Below are positions 38,733 through 50,427 of a DNA stretch of 64,000 nt, one piece after another. The stretch covers positions 2,170,001-2,234,000 of the forward strand of contig JABYQQ010000004.1 in assembly GCA_022605405.1 (NCBI GenBank), given 5' to 3'. Within the stretch, counting starts at the first letter, position 1, and every line of letters begins with the position of its first letter. Under the pieces are notes generated by a model. The model saw only the letters and a program-made list of their open reading frames with translations, was not told where the DNA came from and did no database searches. This DNA comes from Earliella scabrosa (lineage: Eukaryota > Basidiomycota > Agaricomycetes > Polyporales > Polyporaceae). Made by a program: the position numbers and the translations under genes.

Positions 38733-39404
38733 CCTCATCGTTCAGGCCTATGTAGGCCGCCTACCATCATTGTACCACTGCACCAATCGTTAGTATGTTG
38801 GGGGCTGTGACTGTCATACGGCGGCTCCCTCTATCTTCATCCACGCGTGCAGGAGGTCCGACATGATGACCTAGCATGTTCGGGCTCGCGCCTTATTCCG
38901 TTCTACTACACTGTTCGCCAGCGGTCCAGGATCTCATTGTATCATCCATCCTTCCCTCTCGCACGTAGAAACGCATGTATCACCAGCCTTTCGTCCTTAG
39001 ACCTCACACGCGTGCCACGTGTCACCTTCGGTGACTTCAGAGCCTCTATGGACCTCTGTAGCTACGTTATGACTGGACGGACGCAATTGAGGAGCAGATG
39101 TTACCATAGTCTCATTACTGTATAATTAATAGTAATCTCCATGCAGAAGACTGATTACAACCAATCGCCGGCGCCGACGTGCCAGCCTGCGGGCGGGACG
39201 TCGAGGTCGAGACGAGGACCGTACCGCGCCCGCCGCACCCAAGCACACACACCACGCACACCTCGCCGACGCACGTACTCCAGATCCCCCCCCTTTTGGT
39301 GCCGACGCCCACGAGCGGCTGCGATGTGCGCCGTGCCGGACGAGTCTGGACATAGGTGCGCCACCCGCGAGCCCTCCCTCCAAGCACAAGCAAGACGTAC
39401 ACGC
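38733..39404. other. Intergenic, 672 bp
   Basis: This lies between the convergent 3' ends of the P450 and mitoferrin genes. A short AT-rich inverted repeat, ATTACTG...AGTAAT (about 39114-39135), lies in it and could aid transcription ending. No gene was seen. Confidence 0.5.
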
Positions 39405-40887
39405 CTATGAATCTCGTATGAGAGCCTCTGCAAACGATCGTGGGACGTGTCAGCGCACAGCCTCGACCTCATGAGAGACAGAAAGAGACTCGAAGACACG
39501 TACTGAAGAACTCGTACGACAGCCAGCAGAGCGCGTTGCTCGGCATGAACGTGAGCACGCGCGGCGCGAGCCCGCGCGAGAAGCCCTTCAGGCCGTCGCG
39601 CTGCCAGATGATCCGGAACGCGTCCGCGAGGCCCTTACAGTGCCTGATCTCGGGGTCGTGCGACGTGCCGCGCGTCTGGAGGATCGTCTTCGCGACGTCG
39701 AGCGGGGTCGTGACGCCCCCCGCGACCGCGCCCGCGAGCCCGCCGGCGACGATGTGCGTCGCGGGCGAGTACTGCCCGTGCGGGTTGAGGAACGTCTTGA
39801 GCTGCTCGTACACGGTGAACTGGACCGCGGTGAACGGGACGGTCATCGTGAGCGTGGTCGGGTAGGAGACGTAGAAGGCGCTGAGGCCCTCGGTGTGGTA
39901 CACGGTGCGCGCGCAGGTGAGGGCGGAGCGGAACTCGGACTTGTGCACCTGCATGCGTTGCTTGATCACTGTGGGGTCGGCGCGCGCGTCACATGAGGAT
40001 CGGCATTCGCGGGAACGGGAGGAAGGACGGTCGGATGCGCGGTTACGCGAGAGGGAGCGGGCATCTCACCGTCAAAGGGGTTCATGAGCGCGTCACTCGC
40101 GATGGTCGCGGACGCGCCTGCTAATGCTGGATGACGCGCGTTCGGGATTGTGTTGATGTCGCGTTTCGCGGCCGAAGTCGATGTCGTCGGAGGCAGAATA
40201 ATCGGATGTACGTGATTTCGGGTTTTCGGAGAAGGGACAAAGGGCCAAGGTGAGAGTACCGAGACAGTCAGATGTTCAGCCAATAGAAGAGAGAGATCAG
40301 AGACCACGCACACGTTGCTATCCACTGGTTCTGCACGCCCTCGACGTTCCCTCCTGCAAACTCCTTCACCATCTCGTAGGTACCAAAATGCACGGCATGT
40401 GCTGGCCCCGCGCCCATGATGACCGACGACACGCCTCTCCACAGTGCGCGCATTCCCTCGGTCGAGGATATCCGCGTGAACGCGTTCCCGACTCCGGTGT
40501 ACACCGCCGCTGGCGAAGTCGCGAACACTTGCATACGGGTCTGTGAGAGTATAGTAGCTTGAGAAACTGGGTGAAAGGCGTGTAAATGGGACTGTAGACT
40601 CACTTTGATGCTGTCCACTGGGAACATGACTGCGTGTTCTGTAATTCCTGCCTGTGAATTGCCACCACTCAGCACCCCTTTCGCGCATACAGCCAGTTGT
40701 GTCGCTTTTTCTGGCAAGCGAATGACCGACACTGCGCGACACTCACCAGAGCACCTGCAGCCATGCTGACCTGTTCGCCCCATGTTGTCAACTAATATTC
40801 ACTACATGTCAGAAATGCTGCGACACGTACCCCCAGGCCCGCGTTTGGCGACAAGCCCTCGTATTCGATTTCCTCGACAACTTCCAT
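39405..40887 (-). CDS. MRS4: Mitochondrial iron carrier, mitoferrin (Mrs3/Mrs4)
   Basis: Exons begin at 40887 (MEVVEEIEYEGLSPNAG), then LTTWGEQVSMAAGAL and AGITEHAVMFPVDSIK, the first mitochondrial-carrier signature PxDxxK with the EH(A/T)VMFPVD sequence of mitoferrins. The second is DALMNPFDVIKQRMQ, preceded by SGASATIAS, and the third is GGVTTPLDVAKTILQTRG. Six transmembrane segments are expected, in the inner mitochondrial membrane. The protein imports Fe2+ for haem and Fe-S synthesis. The C-terminus (WLSYEFFKALIRDS) is spread over a last small exon. Intron one is only 39 nt (40792-40830). The exon joining TSGASATIAS uses a donor one codon later than the obvious one. MRS3 versus MRS4 cannot be told; one symbol is given for convenience. 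Confidence 0.87.
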
Positions 40888-41430
40888 TGTTGGAGATGGC
40901 GATCCCGGGGACAATGGGTGGAACGAGGCTATGTGTCTTGGGTGGGTGGGCGAGTCGTGGTGGGTGCCAGAGACGCGTCAGAGCCGAGGCGGGGATGAAG
41001 TACAGCCGGGCGAGGAAACGCGCGAGACGGAGAGGGCGGCGCGGCGGACGGTGGGACGCTGAGCGTGGCGTCGTGCGTGGCGGACGGAGGGAGCGTTATA
41101 TAGCGGACACAGCCCTGAGCTGCTTACCGCTGGGAGTGTCCGGGCTGGCAAATGGGAAAAGAGATCGAACCGTGGCAGGCACTGCGGCCCACCCGCTTGC
41201 TCAGCTCGCCGCCAGGTCACACCCCTCCCATCTCTTGGCCAATCAGCGCCCCCAGTGCGAAACAATTCTACATGTGCTTTCCTACACTCCTCTCTCTACC
41301 GTACATTACTCGTTCTCTCTTCAGTCTGGACGTCGTCGCGCCTGTGTTTGCGTTCGGAGACTCGCACCAATACGTGCTGGGCCAATCGCGTGACTCGAAC
41401 TTAGTCTCGCAGCCCTGTAGCAGCCCTGCA
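40888..41430. promoter_or_regulatory. Mitoferrin upstream region, 543 bp
   Basis: This lies between the mitoferrin start and the 3' end of HPT1. A minus-strand TATA-like CTATATAA (41097-41104) lies about 210 bp before the start, implying a long 5' UTR if used. I saw no GATA cluster that would indicate iron regulation. Confidence 0.45.
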
Positions 41431-42592
41431 CTACGCTGCCTTCTCCGGAGCGGCAGTTCTCTTTGCCTTCGCTTCCGCAGCGAGGCGGTCGTGCTCTTCG
41501 ATGTCCCTACAAGGCACGCTGTTCAACATTAGAGGTCGTGCGAACAGACTCCGAGCAACTCACACTGCTTCCCAAGGATAGTCCAGCCTGTCGCCAGGAA
41601 GTCCTCAATGAGTTGCACTCCGAGAATAGAGTAGATCAATCTTCTCACCAGACGTCCTCTATCTCCTGGCCGGCATAGTATCTATATTGATCGTCTCAGG
41701 CCTGCGTGTCCGACCTATCGACGACACGTACTCACGGTATCTCGGGAGGCAGGTCCGCCAGCTTGGGCTTGAGTTTGTTGTGCACGACGAAGATGGCGAA
41801 TTTGGTGCGCTTCGCCTCTCTCTCGGCCTCGGGAAGTAGGGCCAACTCGCGTTCGACGTCACTTTGGAGCTCGGTCACCGCGTAGCTAGAAGCACTCGTT
41901 AGAATGTTGTGCATGCGGAGTGCAGAAACATGTTTCTCACTGGAGCGTCTTACGCGAGTCATCGACTTCATCCTGCGCGGACCGAGAGTCAGGCGGGACA
42001 CCGAGGCAGATATCAAGTCACGACGGACCACAATAAGCGCACGTCTCCCCAGGAGGATCTTGCCAGACTCGGGACCCCTATAGAGTCACGACGACGATCA
42101 GCATGCACATACTGGGTTTGAGAAGACTTCTCGCACTTACAGCCACTGTGTGCGGATGACCTCGGCCCCAATCTGCTCGGCAGTCATGCCTGGAAGAGAC
42201 TCGTAGAGGGAGAGGCCAATGGCGTGGATGGGGATGTTTCCCTTCCTCTCGGGATTCTTGAGGAAGGTACGCTGTTCGAAGACGGCCTTGTGAGTCGCGG
42301 GAGAGGGTTGGACGAAGGTTGCAGACAGACCATAACACGCGCAGGGAAGAAGCCTCTGCATGGAAAGGTCAAGCTCAGACACAGGTGCAATCAGCCTCGC
42401 AGACTTGCCCTCCACCTAACCGCCACGAGGAATGAATTTCCGATTACGAGGTATGCGCAAGACGGGAGACAGACCGATGGCAATGATGATGTCGGGGTTG
42501 AACGCCTCGATCTTTCTGGCGCTCTCGCGGATGAGGTTGTGGACGTCGTTGTAGGTGACGCGGAGGTGCTCAGGCTCGGCCAGGGCAGCCAT
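41431..42592 (-). CDS. HPT1: Purine (hypoxanthine/guanine) phosphoribosyltransferase
   Basis: The protein starts MAALAEPEHLRVTYNDVH and continues IRESARKIEAFNPDIIIAIG; after a short intron GGGFFPARVLRTFLK follows, the PRPP-loop-adjacent motif. The PRPP-binding segment is VLIVDEVDDSRKTLHYAV. GLSLYESLPGMTAEQIGAEV and IRTQWL lie in between. The end is rebuilt over three short exons (YYAGQEIEDVW, LDYPWEAV, DIEEHDRLAAEAKAK). This is the yeast Hpt1 pattern, distinct from bacterial-type HPRT. It salvages hypoxanthine and guanine to IMP and GMP in the cytosol. The exons for 42050-42415 are less certain because alternative junctions exist. The gene is divergent with RPC53 at 247 bp. Confidence 0.88.
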
Positions 42593-42839
42593 GCTGCAGT
42601 CAGGTGCTGTCGGGAAAGACGAGAGAAGCAAAGAGGGAAGAGGAGCGCGGAGAGAGCCCGGAGCCCGGCCAAATGTGCAATCCAGACATGACGACCGACG
42701 GATAAGACGATCTAGCCGCGATCATCAAAAGTTTTCTCGCTTATCTCTTCTCCAGATCTCCGATCGACTCTGTCCATTGACTCCGAATGCAATCATCGTC
42801 CCGTGCTCTCTTCCACGTCTCCGTCGGCATCTCTGCGCA
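42593..42839. promoter_or_regulatory. Divergent promoter, HPT1 / RPC53
   Basis: This 247-bp gap separates two starts. No TATA element was seen; a CT-rich stretch lies before the RPC53 ATG. Confidence 0.45.
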
Positions 42840-44485
42840 ATGTCTGACCCTCAGCCATCGGGTAGCGGTTCATCTGGCACAGGCTCGGGAACCCAAGGAA
42901 AAGCCATCGCCAGTCTTGCAAAGAAACAGAGCGATGTCACCCGGCTCGGCACGCAGAAGCTCAAGTTCGTGCCCACCCTCCCCCCACGACGCGTAAAGGA
43001 GTGAGCACATCGTCCCCCAAATCCACACAGAGTGCACTCTAACGTCACTACAGGGAGCCCAAGAAAGTGCGTCTCCCCGTCTGACCGCAACCCTCGCCTC
43101 CGAGTTGTTCACATGCATCTCGAAGGAAGAACCCGTGCCCTCCACATCCTCAGACCGCGGCCGCGGCCGGGGCACAGACCGTGGACGAGGGCGGGGGAGA
43201 GGGCGGGGCGGCGAAGGGCGAGGTGCCGCCCCTCGCCCGCCCCCAGTCGAGATGACCGCAAGCGGCCCGTTCGCCATGGGGCCCGCCCTTGCGGGCATGT
43301 CCACGCGCCGTGCCGCCCCGCGCTCGAACTTTGCACCCATCGTGCCGCAGCCCCCTGGGGCCGGCGGCGCGTCCAAGCTGGGCGCGGGCCTGACGCAGAC
43401 GACGGCGCCGTCGTTGAAGAAGGAGAAGGAGAAGGAGCGCGAGGAGGTCGACGAGGAGGTGTACTCGGATCCGGATGACGGCGTCGAGATTGTGGATATG
43501 GAGAATGTACGGCAGATGGATTGGATGGCACCTGAGAGCCTGAGGAAGGAGAAGGAAGTGAGGAGAAAGAAGGGCCCGAAGGTTAAGAGGGAAGAGGGCG
43601 TCAAGCAGGAGGCTGCGACACGAAAAAGTGTGTGTGTTCACGGCGGTGTCGTGTCCGTATAAAGGACTGGTATTCTCATCATCGTGCGTTCAGGAGCCGG
43701 GGAAGCTATGGACGTTGACCGAGAGGAGTCTCCGGGGGAAGAAGTGAACATGGCGAACGCCGTAGACCTCAGCGAGAGCGAGGAAGAGGAAGAGCTGGAA
43801 GACATCATCGACGACTTCGCGCAAATACAGCAGGAGCAAGAAGAGGTACGCTGTCTCTCGTCATCACTTAGGTATCTGTCTGACTGGACCTCCATCACAG
43901 GACGCGAACATCCGACAAGAACGATTGTACTTCTTCCAGTTCCCCGAACCTTTCCCTGTCTTCCAGGCTCGGGAAGCCGCCCAGAGCGTAGATCTCAAGG
44001 GCAAAGGCAAGGCCGAGGCGGGGCCGAGCGAAGAGTCGTCGAAGAAGGTCACCTTCGCTGACGATACAAAGCCTCCGGCCGCGGCCGCTGCGGGAGCGAC
44101 AACACCCTCCGCCCCCGAGAAGTCCGAAGAGCCGTCCAAGCTCGATGGCGTCGTCGGACAATTGGAGATCTATCAGAGCGGCGCCGTCAAGTTGCGTATG
44201 GGCAATGGCATCCTCATGGACGTACGTAGCATTCGATCGGTACCTTCTACAGCTTGGCTAAACGAAGTACATCGGCAGGTTACAGCAGCTACACAACCAT
44301 CCTTCCTCCAACATGCCGTCTACCTCGACTCCACCAACAAGCGGCTATGTGTGCTAGGAGAGGTCAACCGTCGGTTCGTCGTCACGCCCGACCTGGATTC
44401 GCTCCTCACCGCTATGGAACTCGCGGATGCGCCTGCTCCAACATTTGACCTAGGCGAGGGACTCCTCACGATGGACACTACTTGA
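42840..44485 (+). CDS. RPC53: RNA polymerase III subunit C53 (RPC4)
   Basis: Six or seven exons. The N-terminus is disordered, with an arginine-glycine repeat (SDRGRGRGTDRGRGRGRG) and acidic/basic stretches (SLKKEKEKEREEVDEEVYSD). The family domain is C-terminal: DANIRQERLYFFQFPEPFP, then VVGQLEIYQSGAVKLRMG, then FLQHAVYLDSTNKRLCVLGEV and RRFVVTPDLDSLLTAM. That C-terminal half pairs with C37 and sits on the Pol III lobe, where it aids termination and reinitiation. A lysine-rich stretch (KKVTFADDTKP) is probably a nuclear signal. The first exon, SDPQPSGSGSSGTGSGT, is disordered. Splice sites in the middle were chosen by frame; the C-terminal domain is secure. Confidence 0.88.
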
Positions 44486-44765
44486 CCTTCCAGGAGGACA
44501 GACTATGGAGAGTCGATCGTCCCGGTCGAGTCCCCGATGCTGTCGAGAATATGGGATGTTTCGCTACTGTAACTACCTAATGTACCTAATGCAAAGTGGT
44601 GGTAACTAGTTCAATCGTGCATGCTACAGGAGTGCACGAGAACGCTCCCCAAGTATTATACACTGACAGATGGATGCGATAGTCGCAAGACAGAACGAGC
44701 AGGCGGAGGAGACATGTACATTACAATCGAATCGAAGACGGAGTCGAGACGGTCCACCTTCCCGG

Positions 44766-47700
44766 TCACGATGGCTGGGGCGCATCTGCAGGGAGCGGTT
44801 CCGGCTGTGGTGTAGGTGTAGCGCTTGATCCCCGGTCTGGCTCCTGGCTCGTCGTAGCGGCCGAGTCGTCTTCCCCGAAGATGTCCAAGTACCCCGCAAC
44901 GCGCGCCTTGTTCGTGCCCTTCTTCATGACGTGCTCACGCAACTCTGCCTTGAGGCTCGGTTGCTTCTCCACGACCTCACGCAGCTGCTCCTTCGGCAGC
45001 TGGAGGAGCGCGCCGAAGCTCGCCGGGGCGATGAGTTTGGCGCACCGGATGAAGCCCTCCCATAGGTGCGGGTTCGTCCAGATCTTCTTCGTGATCAGTC
45101 GCGAGAGCAGCGTCGTGGAGACGAACCCGCGCAGCGAGCGGTACGTCGTCACTGCCTGGATGACCTGTGTCGAGTCCGTCAGCGATATATGCATGAGTCA
45201 AGCACTGCACGATCATGGCCTGCAGGTCGTCGAGGATATGGCAGGAGTGACGACGTACCGTGCGGAGGAAGAGTGTGGGAAGGTTCTGTTCGTCGACGAG
45301 CTGGTTCATCACAACGGCGAGAATCTCAGAGCGGAAGATGTCGGTCATAGAGAAGCATATCGTGATAGCTGCGGACGTCGTGTCGGGTCAGCGACCGCGC
45401 ATGTCTCCAGTCTTGGAGATGTGAAGCTCACCTTCGATGGCGCTCTTCAGGCCGATCTCTTTCTCGGATTCGTGGAGCAAGACCATCAGCTCCGCCGGTG
45501 TCAACAGCTCGCTCTGCCGCACGCGCGGTAGGTTAGACGTAACTTTACCGAACGTTTCTGGGGGAGTAGTGACGATGGAGCTGAACACCGAGCGCACGAG
45601 GTTTTTGGGCTCTGGCGTGCCGTTGAGGATGGACACGATACGTGGGAGATGTCGCAGAATGTCCGCCTGCGGACGTGTGTTGAGCGATCGGGTAATGTGG
45701 ATGGGTGTTTACTCACCTTGTCCATTTCAGCAATGATGGGAATGAGGAACCGAGCGTCCAGGTCGCGCTCGTTGACGAGACTCTTCACCAATGCGACCAG
45801 CTGGGCACTTGGCCGTCCCGTCTCTGTGAAGATACTCAGTACACGCAACGCGAGGGAGTCCGCCCCGGGTGGGAATGTCCGCAGCAAAGTGAGCAGTTTG
45901 CCATGTGTAGGCCCCAAGGCGCGGACAAGTGGTGTGATGAGGTGTTGAATGGTTTCTTGCACGGTGACATCCATGCCGCCGTACGCCGCAAAAATCCTGA
46001 CGCCAATCATCAGACACAGTATATGGAACAACGGAGGGTCGACGTACTCATCCAAAAACTCCGGAACCTTGGTGGACAGAGCGAACAGGAGTTCCACATG
46101 TTGCAGGATCTGCGAATCCACAGCGGGAAGCTCAAGTTGTTCGGGGAGGTAGGGCGTCTTGATGATGTCCTCCTGAGGTAGCTGACCGTCTTCCATGTTC
46201 TCGTCATGGTCGGCTCCATTCGGTTGGGCGCTTTGTGTCTTTTCCGGAGTGTCCTTCGGACGAGACTGCAATCGGCGCAGGAGCTGGAGGGCGAAGTCAC
46301 GGATCATATCTGCCATGGGTTGCACGTCAGGTATCCAGCGCTTGACGGTATTGATCGCGGCGCCGCGTGTGATCTTGTCTGGATGAGTGGTCAGGTCGAG
46401 GAGCATCTTCATCGCTTCGTCTCGTAATGAGGGGCGTTGTGACACAAATTCCCTCAGCGCCGAGAAGCCCATTTGCCGCCTGGTTCCACACATTGTGACT
46501 GGCGGAAATCATGATAGAATAAAAGAACAAACCGTTCTGGTTCAACACACGACTCCCTGAGAAGGCTGAGAACATCTTGTGGTACGTGGGGCAGATCGAG
46601 CAGGAAGCGAGAAAAAGTCCGATCCTTGCCATCTGCATGTGTTTGGTACGCTGCGACAACTTGGTTTAGCCAAGTCTCGTAGTTTGGTTGCTGAGGGGCA
46701 GGAATTAATACACATGAATGAGTGGGAGTCACGATGATCGTACCCATTCTGGGTCTTGAGATAACCGGACTCGGTCGTTGTACCACTCTTCGTTCATCCA
46801 GGTGGTTGCGAGTCGTATCCTATATGTCGTGAGCGACTGATTAATATGACGCCTAGCGCTACACACCTCCCGGAGAAATCCGCCATGATATACTCGCACA
46901 AGGCGTGTCGTAGACGGTCCTGCCTCTCATAGATCTCTGACCTCTCGGCCAAGCCGTTTTCCTCAACCTTCATGTCTTCTGGCTTGGAAGCGTTCCCTTC
47001 CCACGGATCACTGACACGCGTGACCATACGCACGAGCAACAACATCCACATGTCTGCAGGAGTCGTTCTGAATGGCGTGGCGTCTGCGCCTTCAAGGGCT
47101 GCATCGTGAGATACGAGCTCCTTCGCTCCCTCTCGTATTCGCGTGATAGCTTTACGCATGAGAACCTCCCGATCGTCTGCATCAAGTTCCCGAGCCGGCG
47201 GGAGCTTGAAGTCGGTAAGTGGCAGCTCGGCGGCCTCCATGTCATGGTCAAGCACGGCTTCCGCTTCGTCGACCGGCTCAGCTCCACCAGACATCTGCGT
47301 ATAATCCGTGAGCGACGATGTCTGACAGACATAGGATGGCTGTAACTACCTCGAGATTCAGCTTATCCGGTTCGTACTCCATCTCTTCGTCGTCGATGTC
47401 CATCTTGAGAGGGTCGACGGGCTCTTCCTGTTTGACAGGAACTGCTGGTGGGGGTGGTGGCGGCGGCGGAGAGGCAGACTTCGGTTTCCGGTCGCGGTCA
47501 GCTCTAGGTTCAGAGGGTGGTGCGCGAGGAGCGGTAGGTGGTGGAGTTGCGGTTGACGGTGCAGGAACACGAGATGGACCAGCGGGCGGCGGTGTGGACC
47601 CAAGCCCAGGGATACCGGCCGTGGCCGCAGATGACCTTTTATGCCGATAGGCTTGAACAAGACCGATGAGTGCATTCTCTGTGAAAGCTTGCAAGTTCGC

Positions 47701-49124
47701 CACGATTAGGTCTGTAACGAGGGTGGCCGGGAGTGCGCTGAAGTCAAACGCAGGGGCAGCACCAGGGGCAGCGTCGTGCTCGAGTTTCGGCCGTTTGGAG
47801 TCGGGTGCATCTGCAACAGGAGTCCCCGATGTTTGACGTTTCCTTGAGGCTTCAGCAGCCGCAGCCTTTCGGGCCTTCTCCTCTGCGGCAGCGTGTTCCA
47901 TCCTAGCTGCCTGGTTAGCTAGGGCTGCCTGTATCTGCGGAACAAACGGATGTCCTTGGGGTGTCCTGAAGATCGCACAAGACATGAGTATATACCGCAG
48001 CACGCAATGGCAAAGACCTACCGAGATATATGTGTGAGGAATATCCTGACGTTCTTCTCGATACTGCGGATGACAGAAGCTGGCTGGCCCTCGAGCTTCG
48101 CCGGAGTCCACTGCGTGAGCGTAGAAACCATTAGTTCGACTAGGGCGGGTCGCTTCTTGACCAGGGTTGCCCCACTGTTGAGGAGAGCAGCCAAGATGTC
48201 GGGATTGCTGGAACAACAGACGTTGAGAAGCCTGCCGCGGCGCGAAGACGCAAGACTCACCTGGTCCCATATATTGTCGTAATGACATACTCGATCAACT
48301 TCATGCCTTCCGTCTCCAACGCCTGAACCGACATGAATGGATGGTCAGAGGGGCACATGTTGAGGTTTGGGTCATCCTTGTTTTGCAACTGGAGGCAAAC
48401 GTGTTCGGCAGTCAGCATGGCCAGCACAAAAAGAGACGCACCCTGGGGTCGTTGATCCCTCGCGTCTGCACCAATATCACCCGCTGCATGAATTTGACTG
48501 CCGCAATTCGAAGGCCATTGTTGACGTGGGGGGCCCAGACGAACTCGAGGATCCTGCCTTTGACTTGACAGAGGATGTCCCAAGGCTTGCGGTTGTTACG
48601 GTTGGTGCACCTTGGGGTGGGCTCATCAGATGGTCCGCGTTACTTCCCATGGGATGCACACCACTCACGACGTCCGAAACAACAGCGCGTACACGGTCGG
48701 GAAGCATTGCACCGCGACCTTGACGGTGTTGATATTCGGGTCATTCAGCAGCCCCGCCAATATCTCCAGAGACTGGTCCGCCACTGCATGCACAACGAGC
48801 ATCAAATCAAAACCGCACGTTCATTTGGAAAAGCGAGAGAGGGAGAGAGAAGTGTAACGCACGCTGAGTGCGCGCTTCTATGCTCAGATTCGACTTGCAT
48901 ATCGCGAAGTGCAAGAGGTCGAGCACCCATTTCTTCACCAACGAGTCGCCCTCGCCGGATAGCAGCTTTATAAGCGTCGAGCACAGAATGGACAGACTCG
49001 GGTGGTTCTCCAGAGACTCGCGCAGCGTCGCAAGGAGGTCCGCCTGCTCTTGCGAGCCGGCAGGCGCAGCGATCGCCGCAGAAAGCTGCGAGAGAGGGTC
49101 GGCGGAGGCAGGATTCGCGGCCAT
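44766..49124 (-). CDS. PTA1: Symplekin/Pta1, mRNA 3'-end processing scaffold
   Basis: This is a large gene (about 1,200 residues, some ten introns). The start at 49124 (MAANPASADPLSQL) opens an N-terminal HEAT-repeat region: SLVKKWVLDLLHFAICKSNL, MLIRF-like repeats, WAPHVNNGLRIAAVKFMQ and ALVELMVSTLTQWTP. A central lysine/alanine- and proline-rich linker (KPKSASPPPPPPPPAVPVK) follows. The C-terminal symplekin domain reads SELLTPAELMVLLHESEKE, VIQAVTTYRSLRGFVSTTLL and WEGFIRCAKLIAPASF. Symplekin scaffolds CPSF and CstF and, with Ssu72, the polymerase II CTD phosphatase step. The C-terminus ends in a disordered tail. It sits divergent with VMA10, only 212 bp away. Most exon boundaries were not resolved to the base. 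Confidence 0.9.
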
Positions 49125-49336
49125 CTTGCAGGCCAAGCTTCGAGGTGTTCACCCGACGTGGTGAACGCGACAACAGGTCGAGAGACAAGCAGAAGGGTAC
49201 CCGCAGCTGGGGAGCGTCGAGCGTGTCCGACGACGCGGGTGTGGTGCACAGCGCCAAAGCGACCGTGACCAAAGGCGCCTCTTTCGCAGCGCGTCAGAGC
49301 CGGCGGAGTCCGAATCCATCCTTGCCTTCGAGCACC
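49125..49336. promoter_or_regulatory. Divergent promoter, PTA1 / VMA10
   Basis: At 212 bp this is the shortest head-to-head spacer in the window. No TATA element was recognised on either strand. Confidence 0.45.
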
Positions 49337-49909
49337 ATGGTCAGTCCGCACCTCCCCTTCTGTCCTGTCTTTGTCCGCTAACGAGCATCTTGAAAGGCCT
49401 CTCAGCAGTCCCAGAGCATCCAAACCCTCCTCGAGGCCGAGAAAGAGGCCGCAAAGGTCGTGGACCAGGCCCGCAAATGTCCGTTCCAGTCTGCTCTGGC
49501 TTCGTACCGGACGGCCGCTGATTACCCCTTCCTCGTGCTGCAGATCGTGTCCAGAGACTGAAGGACGCACGCTCGGAGGCTGCCAAGGAGATAGAGGCGT
49601 ACAAGACGTCGAAGGAGCAGGAGTTCAAGGCGTTCGAGGCGTCGGTGCGTCCGTTGCTATCCATGATATCATCATCCGCCGCCGTCATGCTCACTGTCCA
49701 TGTACATAACAATGATCCCATTCGTGGTCATACAGCATGCCGGCAACACGCAGGCCGCATCGGCCGCAATTGACAAGGATACCGCCGTGAAGCAGCAGGA
49801 GATCCGTGCCGCGTACGAGAGCAACAAGGACAAGGTCGTGAAGAAGCTCCTTGACCGTGTCATCCTCGTCAAGCCCGAGCTACACCGCAACCTCAAGAAG
49901 CCCGAGTGA
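49337..49909 (+). CDS. VMA10: V-type ATPase subunit G
   Basis: Exons 49337-49339 (ATG only), 49406-49478, 49544-49644 and 49736-49909 give 116 residues. Blocks are SIQTLLEAEKEAAKVVDQAR, YRVQRLKDARSEAAKE, AYKTSKEQEFKAFEA and KQQEIRAAYESNKDKVV. This alpha-helical peripheral-stalk protein links V1 to Vo with subunit E and drives vacuolar acidification. The intron after ATG follows GTCAGT; intron two uses a GTCCGT donor. An alternative acceptor three bases later would remove one glutamine. The frame is otherwise unambiguous. It is divergent with PTA1. Confidence 0.93.
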
Positions 49910-50427
49910 TCGCGCATTCAGCCTTGAAGATTCGCTTGCTTGATCCTTCCCGCTCTCGCCTTTCGTGACGGACTACGTAGTCACGGATAGAGCATGTACC
50001 TCGAACCACGATTGATTACACGACACAGCGCAGTCTGTATGCATAATTACAACGATATATACCCAAGCATATTCCCGGACAACGATGCGAATCAGCAGCA
50101 AGAACAAATACCGAAGCTGTATACTATTTGAGGAGCAGCTACATAGCACGAGGGCTTTTTCAAGGCAACGAGGCAGCAAGCGAGCACACTTTCAGAGCAA
50201 ACTACATACGGACATCACGAGTACTAGTACCGAGGAGCAAACATAGCATCATCTTACATGGAGCAATTCCGAGTCGCGCAAGAAAGTCCCAGTCCCAATC
50301 TCGAAAGACGGATCAAGAAGTCCGATCGCCCAAATAGCCGTCTTGGGCAGGCTGGAGCCTGAAGGTTGCTCGGGCATGGGCAGACCTCCCCGCAGCGGCA
50401 ACAAGCCCCAAACAGCCACAGGCACGT
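49910..50427. other. Intergenic, 518 bp, between convergent genes
   Basis: This is 3' flanking DNA of VMA10 and the Zn2Cys6 gene. I saw nothing else. Confidence 0.5.

Noticed and set aside
38733..39404. Small open frames on both strands downstream of the P450
   Set aside because: They are arginine/proline-rich and without motifs; no start context or splice structure supports a gene.
42870..43604. Antisense open frame across the RPC53 N-terminal half
   Set aside because: It is long only because the sense strand is rich in Arg/Gly/Lys codons; it has no motifs and is the shadow of the real gene.
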